From Rhabditophanes sp. KR3021 (lineage: Eukaryota; Nematoda; Chromadorea; Rhabditida; Alloionematidae): a DNA stretch of 64,000 nucleotides. A program made the translations under genes and the position numbers. Position 1 is the first letter of the stretch. Each line of letters begins with the position of its first letter. A model generated the notes under the pieces. The model was not told the origin of the DNA, ran no database searches, and saw only the letters and a list, made by a program, of their open reading frames with translations. The stretch covers positions 5,456,001-5,520,000 of the forward strand of contig CAUJLY010000004.1 in assembly GCA_963281155.1 (NCBI GenBank). Direction: 5' to 3'. Of this stretch, positions 58,657 through 64,000 are shown piece after piece.

Positions 58657-59465
58657 ATGATACGTTCAAATGACAATGTCAACGGCTATGAGGCCTCAAG
58701 AAGAAGTCTACCTCTAAAAAAGTGCTCCATTAGGAAGAAGTGTCACAATAAGACCATAGAAAGTATCAACTTTGGAACCTCCTGAATTAACTCTACAAGA
58801 AGAGTATCTTTTGGCAGTAGAAGATATGAAAGATATTTTGGATAAGAACGATTTCGGTACAATTAATAGATATCTTCATACTGACGCTAAGGAATATCAG
58901 ATGACTTCTTTGAAAAAGTTCGAGAGTATGGTATTCCGATGAACAAATACGGGGAAGCTTTTTTTGACCTTTGTGCAATATTGATGCTTTTATGAACGGT
59001 AATACTCCTGGCAAAATGTAATTCCGTTTAAAGAAATATTAGTGTCTGTCTTGCTTGACATACCTTCTCATATGGATGTTAAGAAGTTAACTTTCGATGT
59101 CTTTATGAGATTAATCTTCTACTGTGGAGTGTCAGGCGACATCAAAGGGAGAGTCGCTAAGCATACTACGGATGCGAACGGCGCTGCTCCAGTTTCATCC
59201 CTCTTAATGCTAGGGGCACTGCAATCACAGATAGCTTGACCCACAAAAGAAAAGTCGTGCCTGTTCATATTGACAACTTGTCCTCAAATGAAGCTCTTGC
59301 CCTTGAATATGCAGTCATAATGGAACGTCGAAATGTTCTAGCCGACGTCATCTTTTTTGGTTAGTCTACGGTGTGATGTACAAGAAACATCCTACTATTG
59401 TAAAGAGGATCTCAGATATTGTTCTCAACAATATGTATGAAACATCAAATAATAGTATTGAATAA
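58657..59465 (+). pseudogene. GQS/PLGRSV-family decayed gene between two minus-strand genes
   Basis: Coding-like blocks occur in all three frames in sequence. An N-terminal part has SAPLGRSVTI, then LEPPELTLQEEYLLAVEDM. The middle reads FFEKVREYGIPMNKYGEAFF, then LLDIPSHMDVKKLTFDVFMR and LIFYCGVSGDIKG. The 3' part reads NEALALEYAVIM and SDIVLNNMYE. At least five stops or frame changes separate these. It shares the PLGRSV block with 32323-32810 and the LEYA...LNxxYE end with 40291-41099 and 799-996, and so links the fragments into one family. Origin unknown. Confidence 0.6.
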
Positions 59466-59568
59466 TAATGTGGCAATTTCTAATATTTCCCCCTTTTTAA
59501 TAAACGTTTGATTCATGACTTGATTGTTTTAAATTATTACCTAAAATTAAAATTAAATTAATTTAGGG

Positions 59569-61788
59569 TCATTCGAGGAACAAAAAACCTGGATATTTTA
59601 TAACATTATCCACATATTCAGTCATATCTTTTTTAATTGCTTCAAGTTGAATTTGAACTAAGCCTTTTTCTTTCTCGAGTCTTTTTTTTTTCATCTCATA
59701 ATTTTCTCTTTCGACAATATCAAGTTTGGACAAGTCAACAGAGTCTTCCGAAAAGCTAGACTCATTTTTGACAAACTTTTTATATTCACCATATTGAATT
59801 TGGATTGAATTATAAAGTTCGTAGGCATAATACTCACGGATCAAGTCTTTCTTGAGACTCTTGATGTCTTCTTTGTAATTTTCCTCTTCAATTATTTTAT
59901 CAATGTTTTGAGGAATAAGCTTGAGAACTTCCTCCCAGACATTTACGTTTCCAGTCAAAAATAGTTTCCTGAGAAGACTGCACCCTTCCTCCAACAGGGT
60001 AAATGATGTTTGCTTTGAAGGGCAATCTAACAACCACAGCCAACTAGAGACTCTCTTTTCAACATCTTCTGGGCTTGAATTTGTGTCTAGGACAATTTCG
60101 CTTTTGGCAATATTGTTCAAATTAATACAAATTTCCTTAGCATCAATACCATACTTCTCAAATGTTTCAAGTGTTGGTACACGAAGTTCTTTAACTCCCA
60201 TATTGAACAAAAAGTTAATTGCCTCATCATTCTTTCTAGTCTCACTAAGTTGGCAGATGTAGTATGGAATGAATTGAAAATGTTCAAGATCCAATAAAAT
60301 GTCAACGTAAGCCATCAACACTTTGTCTCCCTTTTCTCTATCAAATTTCATGTCAAATACAATCATCAGAACAATCAAGTTACTATATAATCTAATAGTA
60401 TTGGGTTGAATCAAATGCTCAGGCTTGACAGTTTTGTTTATAGATTTCATGATTTGATTATACATAAAATCAATTGCCTTTTCACTTTCTTCACGTACGA
60501 AATGCATACATAGTCCCAAGTAATAATCCGGCCCAGTGGAAGCTTTTTCTGCTTCATTAAAGATTTCTTCAACACTCTTAACTTTGTCGAAAGGAACTAC
60601 ATTGAAAGGTTTGTAGTTTAATTTGTCGGAAAGTGTTTGTTCCAGGCGACTTTCTACAGCAACTGTCAAATGAGTCCAAAGCTTGTCTTCAACGCTCTCA
60701 GCTTTTTCCAAAAGTAACGTAGCATCTCCAATGACTGCAGAATACAAAAGCTTTTCCTCCATAGAAACGACAGGTTTTTCCAATAATCTTGAAATGGTCC
60801 GTTTTAGCATGTTTCTATTTATGATTCCCACCTCAGCTCCAGATTGATCACTATTGTTCTCAGGCACCATTGTGAGTTTTGTGTTGAAATGGAAATCCTT
60901 CAGATTAAGTACATGAATAATATCCAAAAATTTCGTTTGGCATGCAAGATCCTTAGCTTCTTGAATTTTGCCTGTTCTGACAAATGCCAGCATCAACTTA
61001 ATTATTGACTGGATATTGTGAGCATCAGTTTCATTTATCTTGTGAGAATCAGAAGTAAAACGAGTATTTGTTGCCAAGTTCGCAATCTTCTTTGCGTTGT
61101 TCTGTACCTCCAACATAGTATTTCCAAGAACATTATCAACCCCATGCATTTCTTCTAATAACACCAAAGCCTGCGCAAATCCATCTTGAGAAGTTTCAGC
61201 AACAAATTCTGACCATGCCAATAAAGTCCATAAAGCCTTGAATTCCGGATCTTGGGCGATTAGGTTGTCCAAAATCGAGGTGGAGCTTTTATTTTCAATT
61301 TCAGCAACCATCTTGTCAACTCTAAAGCATTCCATGATCAATGCATACAGGTTCTTTTCGCTGACAAGTTGGGAGTAAACGTCCATGAAATAATTTGATG
61401 GTTGCTTATCAGTTGAAGCTTTTTGCATTAGTATTTCAATATCCTTCGTGGCACAATCATACAATTCGGCGATAGTTGAGTTAAAATCATTGGTGTTCAT
61501 CAAAAAAGTGCAATTGTCCACAATGAGAGCATTATTGACTAAAAATGATTACACTTAAATAAAATTTAAAAAATTTACCAAAATTGACAACATCTTTTTC
61601 AGGTGTTAGATTCAATGCAGATAGCGAATGTATTTTAGGACTGTCACCTCCGTTAAAGCTGTTATTCATATTGTTCTCAATAAATAAGATTACACTAGAG
61701 TGTGCTTCCAACTTTTGAATGGCAAAAAATTTAAAATTGCGCATTTACAAAAAAACGTCTTACCAATGACTTCGCTTTGAGATGCCAT
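59569..61788 (-). CDS. npp-5: nucleoporin NUP107
   Basis: Exons 61788-61764, 61704-61579 and 61538-59569 sum to 706 residues in frame; an alternative start at ATG 61744 avoids the first intron. The chain is almost all helical without TM segments. AFVRTGKIQEAKDLACQTKF matches the GxLxxAxxLAxxxGQ block of NUP107/NUP84, and ESVEDKLWTHLTVAVESRLE matches the DxLWAYxxxxVExxLE block that follows. NUP107 is part of the Y-shaped nuclear pore scaffold. The C-terminus ends with a coiled coil and YPGFLF. Splice phases support the three-exon model. Confidence 0.85.
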
Positions 61789-61902
61789 ACAAAATTTAGG
61801 CATCAAACAATTAATATAAAATTATGGAAGAAGAAACTTGTCGTAGAATATTTTATTAAAATACAGAACTTTACAGCACAATGTCGAAAGAAAGATATTT
61901 GG

Positions 61903-62199
61903 TTACATAAAATAATTACCATCTCGGACATACACTGGAATAATTATTTTTTCTTTTTCGGAAGTATTAAACATAGTCTCATCATAGGCATACATTACGA
62001 AGTTGTAGAAGTCCTCTTCATTTTCAATAATAATTTTCTCATCATTCCATACAAAAAGCAATTCCGTTGATCCGATTTTAAAGCAATCATTTACAATTCG
62101 ATTGTAATAACTTGGTAGTTCATCATAAAGAATGTTTTTGCTTGTTGTAAGAATCTTACTCTTGGAATCTCCAACCATTTTGATAATCAATCGACCCAT
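61903..62199 (-). CDS. small PB1-domain-like protein
   Basis: From ATG at 62199: MGRLIIKMVGDSKSKILTTS, then a helix with FKIGSTELLFVWNDEKIIIE, then NEEDFYNFVMYA and IIIPVYVRDG. A basic N-terminal strand, a central acidic DE...E cluster and a ubiquitin-like length of 85-95 residues fit a PB1 fold, which mediates protein pairing. A possible donor (GATG then GTAATT) lies at the end of the frame, so the 3' end may continue in another short exon. No other domain is seen. Confidence 0.5.
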   Translation of the reverse strand: MGRLIIKMVGDSKSKILTTSKNILYDELPSYYNRIVNDCFKIGSTELLFVWNDEKIIIENEEDFYNFVMYAYDETMFNTSEKEKIIIPVYVRDGNYFM

Positions 62200-62612
62200 T
62201 GTAGCTAAATATAAATAAAAAGCAATTAGTTGTAGTTAATGAACGCGTGATTTTGATATGAATCATGATAATACATATTTTGTCTTATAGAAAATATAGT
62301 TAGGCTGTGGTGCTAACATAATACGCATTCACTATATTAAAAATTATTTTTTGCATAACGTTTCTTCATAATAAAACAGCATTTCATTACCATTAGACTT
62401 TGGCCTTAATTAATGTTCCACAAATAATTATCTCTTTTTAGAAGTGTACAAGCTTGATTAAAAATAGTATACATGCATGTTCAACATGTGTATATTATTA
62501 AAAGTATTTATATTCATTTAAATGAATTTCTTATAGTAATTCATAAAACTAAAACTAAAGGAATATTACATTTTATTCAACAATATTGTATCAGTTGTTA
62601 ACTAATAAGTAA
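62200..62612. other. intergenic region
   Basis: 413 bp of AT-rich DNA between the PB1-like gene and the nuclear receptor gene; nothing recognised. Confidence 0.45.
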
Positions 62613-64000
62613 TTAGCTTTTCAAATAAAGCAACAAGGGATTATCATCTCCCAGTTTTTCCAAATACATCTTGCTTGTGTCAAAAACTCCCATAAGTTGT
62701 GCCACTGAAATCGTCTCGCCTTTCATGCTACAATAGCATGTTGCCTTTGAAATTAATCTGACAATTTCAGTGATACGATGAGCATAATCAGTTCTATTCT
62801 TGCAATAGTAATTGTGGATATCGTTGTTTATCAATTGGATCGCTCTACTTCCTGCCTCCCGTAATTCATCAGTGATGTCTACTATATCTTCTACGCTAAA
62901 TAAAAAGAGACCTATAAAAAAACTAAACTCTGTGATTGTTAATTTGAGTTTCTTCAATGGCAAATACAGTTTATTTAATAAAAATTCATTGCAATTTCTA
63001 AATAAGCTGAACAATTGTTTCTTAGAGTTTTCTGGCAGCTCAGCATCACTTAAAATTGCGAATCTTTCGTCATATCCTTGGACGTCATCAAATAGAATTA
63101 ATGTTTTCGGATTATCATGACCGAAGACTAAAAGTGAAGAGTATACTCGTTCTATACTAAGAAAGAAAGGCAATAAGGTGTTGAATAAGTTTGCTTTATC
63201 AGATTTTGCAAGCGAACTAAACTGAGGTAAATACATAAGTGTTTCTGCTAACTTGAGACATATTTTTCTGTGAAAGGTGATGTATGTTTTAAATTCAAGT
63301 TCCTCGCGAATCGCTATCTCACCTGCGGGCCTGTAATTAATTGCATCAAATAACCGCTGCATCCCATAGCAAAGTGTTTGTAAAATTGATACATTGTGTT
63401 CTAATTCAACAGGGACTTTTAATCCAGGGCCATGAATGATATTGCGAATATCCGAAAGTAAACTACTCGTATCAAAAATAACTTGGCTATTTTTTATCGT
63501 GGTTGCATTCTTAGTTTCTTCCGAAAAATGACCCTTCAGATTTAGCGAGTTCATACTCGTTTTTTCATTCGTTCCTTCTTGACTTGGTAATTTAAACAAA
63601 ATGTTGTGATCCTCTTCTGTATCAGACGGACTACATTTAATGGAGTCTTTTGAGTTACTTTGTCCTGAACTTTCGCTATTTTCTGTTTTCTTCCATACCA
63701 TTCCTGCTTTAGTACACCTACAAATTAGATCCATTTAATTAGATATATTAAAACATACCTATAAAAGCGACAATACTTGCACATTTTGGGAATTCTGTAA
63801 TCTATCCGACATTGCGTTTCTTGAGCACGTCTACACACGTAACTTTTTTTATTTTGTTGGGAACGTCTAACTAAATTATGTGATTATTTAATAAGCAATA
63901 AATGTGCTTACAAAACGCGGAACAACTTCGGCACACCCTAGATAAATAATGAAATGAACTCGTCGACATGTTGCATACTTTACATTGTGGAAGTTCATTG
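62613..64000 (-). CDS. nuclear hormone receptor, 5' end outside the window
   Basis: Exons 63717-62613, 63870-63759 and 63912 to beyond 64000 join in frame. The DNA-binding domain reads CKVCNMSTSSFHYLSRVCRS, then CSAFFRRSQQNKKSYVCRR, then QCRIDYRIPKMCKYCRFYRC and TKAGM, showing both Cys4 zinc fingers. The region where the C. elegans family has GxHYGV is altered (SFHYLS). A long linker and a helical ligand-binding domain follow, with YLPQFSSLAKSDKANLFNTL near its start, the position of the NR signature. It is of the expanded nematode NHR type; the exact orthologue is not assigned. Confidence 0.88.

Noticed and set aside
1..64000. tRNA, rRNA, snRNA, spliced-leader RNA genes and CRISPR arrays
   Set aside because: No B-box-like GTTCGAATC in a cloverleaf context, no rRNA or U6 core and no regularly spaced direct repeats were seen. 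Divergent RNA genes could still be missed by eye.

Overview
This is nuclear DNA from an AT-rich nematode. The evidence is spliced genes with short GT-AG introns, a recognisable MEC-3 LIM-homeodomain gene, a nematode-style nuclear receptor, a Patched-related gene, and pyrimidine-AG sites just upstream of several ATGs that look like spliced-leader acceptors. Housekeeping genes (P0, TCTP) use noticeably more C-ending codons than the rest. The species cannot be fixed from the window; a clade IV type genome is a guess. Exon-intron models were assembled by hand by matching splice phase, and most sum to whole codons.

Layout. 0-6.4 kb: a degenerate gene fragment, a CFAP57-like beta-propeller gene (minus), mec-3 (minus) and about 2 kb of non-coding DNA upstream of mec-3. 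6.4-16.7 kb: a Patched-related gene (plus) and an RSF1-like chromatin gene (minus), each hosting a broken nuclease-like gene in one long intron. 17.6-23.6 kb: ribosomal P0 copy 1 followed closely by TCTP (possible operon), a short-chain dehydrogenase, and serine palmitoyltransferase LCB2 (minus). 25.4-36.3 kb: CSN1 (minus), exportin-7 (plus), COX18 (minus), RPB5 (minus) and a SAP-domain protein (plus). 36.6-41.4 kb: a second, almost identical P0 copy, a CHK-kinase-like fragment and an ADP-ribosylglycohydrolase-like pseudoenzyme (minus). 41.4-46.6 kb: gene-poor AT-rich DNA. 46.6-51.0 kb: decayed fragments, LEM-2 and a broken TRPV channel. 51.7-57.4 kb: five small genes for secreted proteins, all on the plus strand, three of them strongly repetitive; one looks like a multi-copy peptide precursor. 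58-64 kb: an unidentified 3' exon, a pseudogene, NUP107, a PB1-domain protein and a nuclear receptor cut by the window end.

Two patterns stand out. First, five long introns (in the CFAP57-like, Patched-related, RSF1-like, COX18 and ADP-ribosylglycohydrolase genes) each contain a decayed gene on the strand opposite to the host. At least three decayed loci share one unidentified protein family (called here the GQS family), and a fourth shares a short N-terminal motif with one of them. Second, the two P0 genes lie 18,974 bp apart and share about 1,028 bp, including the intron, with only five differences seen, but their 3' UTRs are unrelated. This points to gene conversion or a very recent DNA-level duplication.
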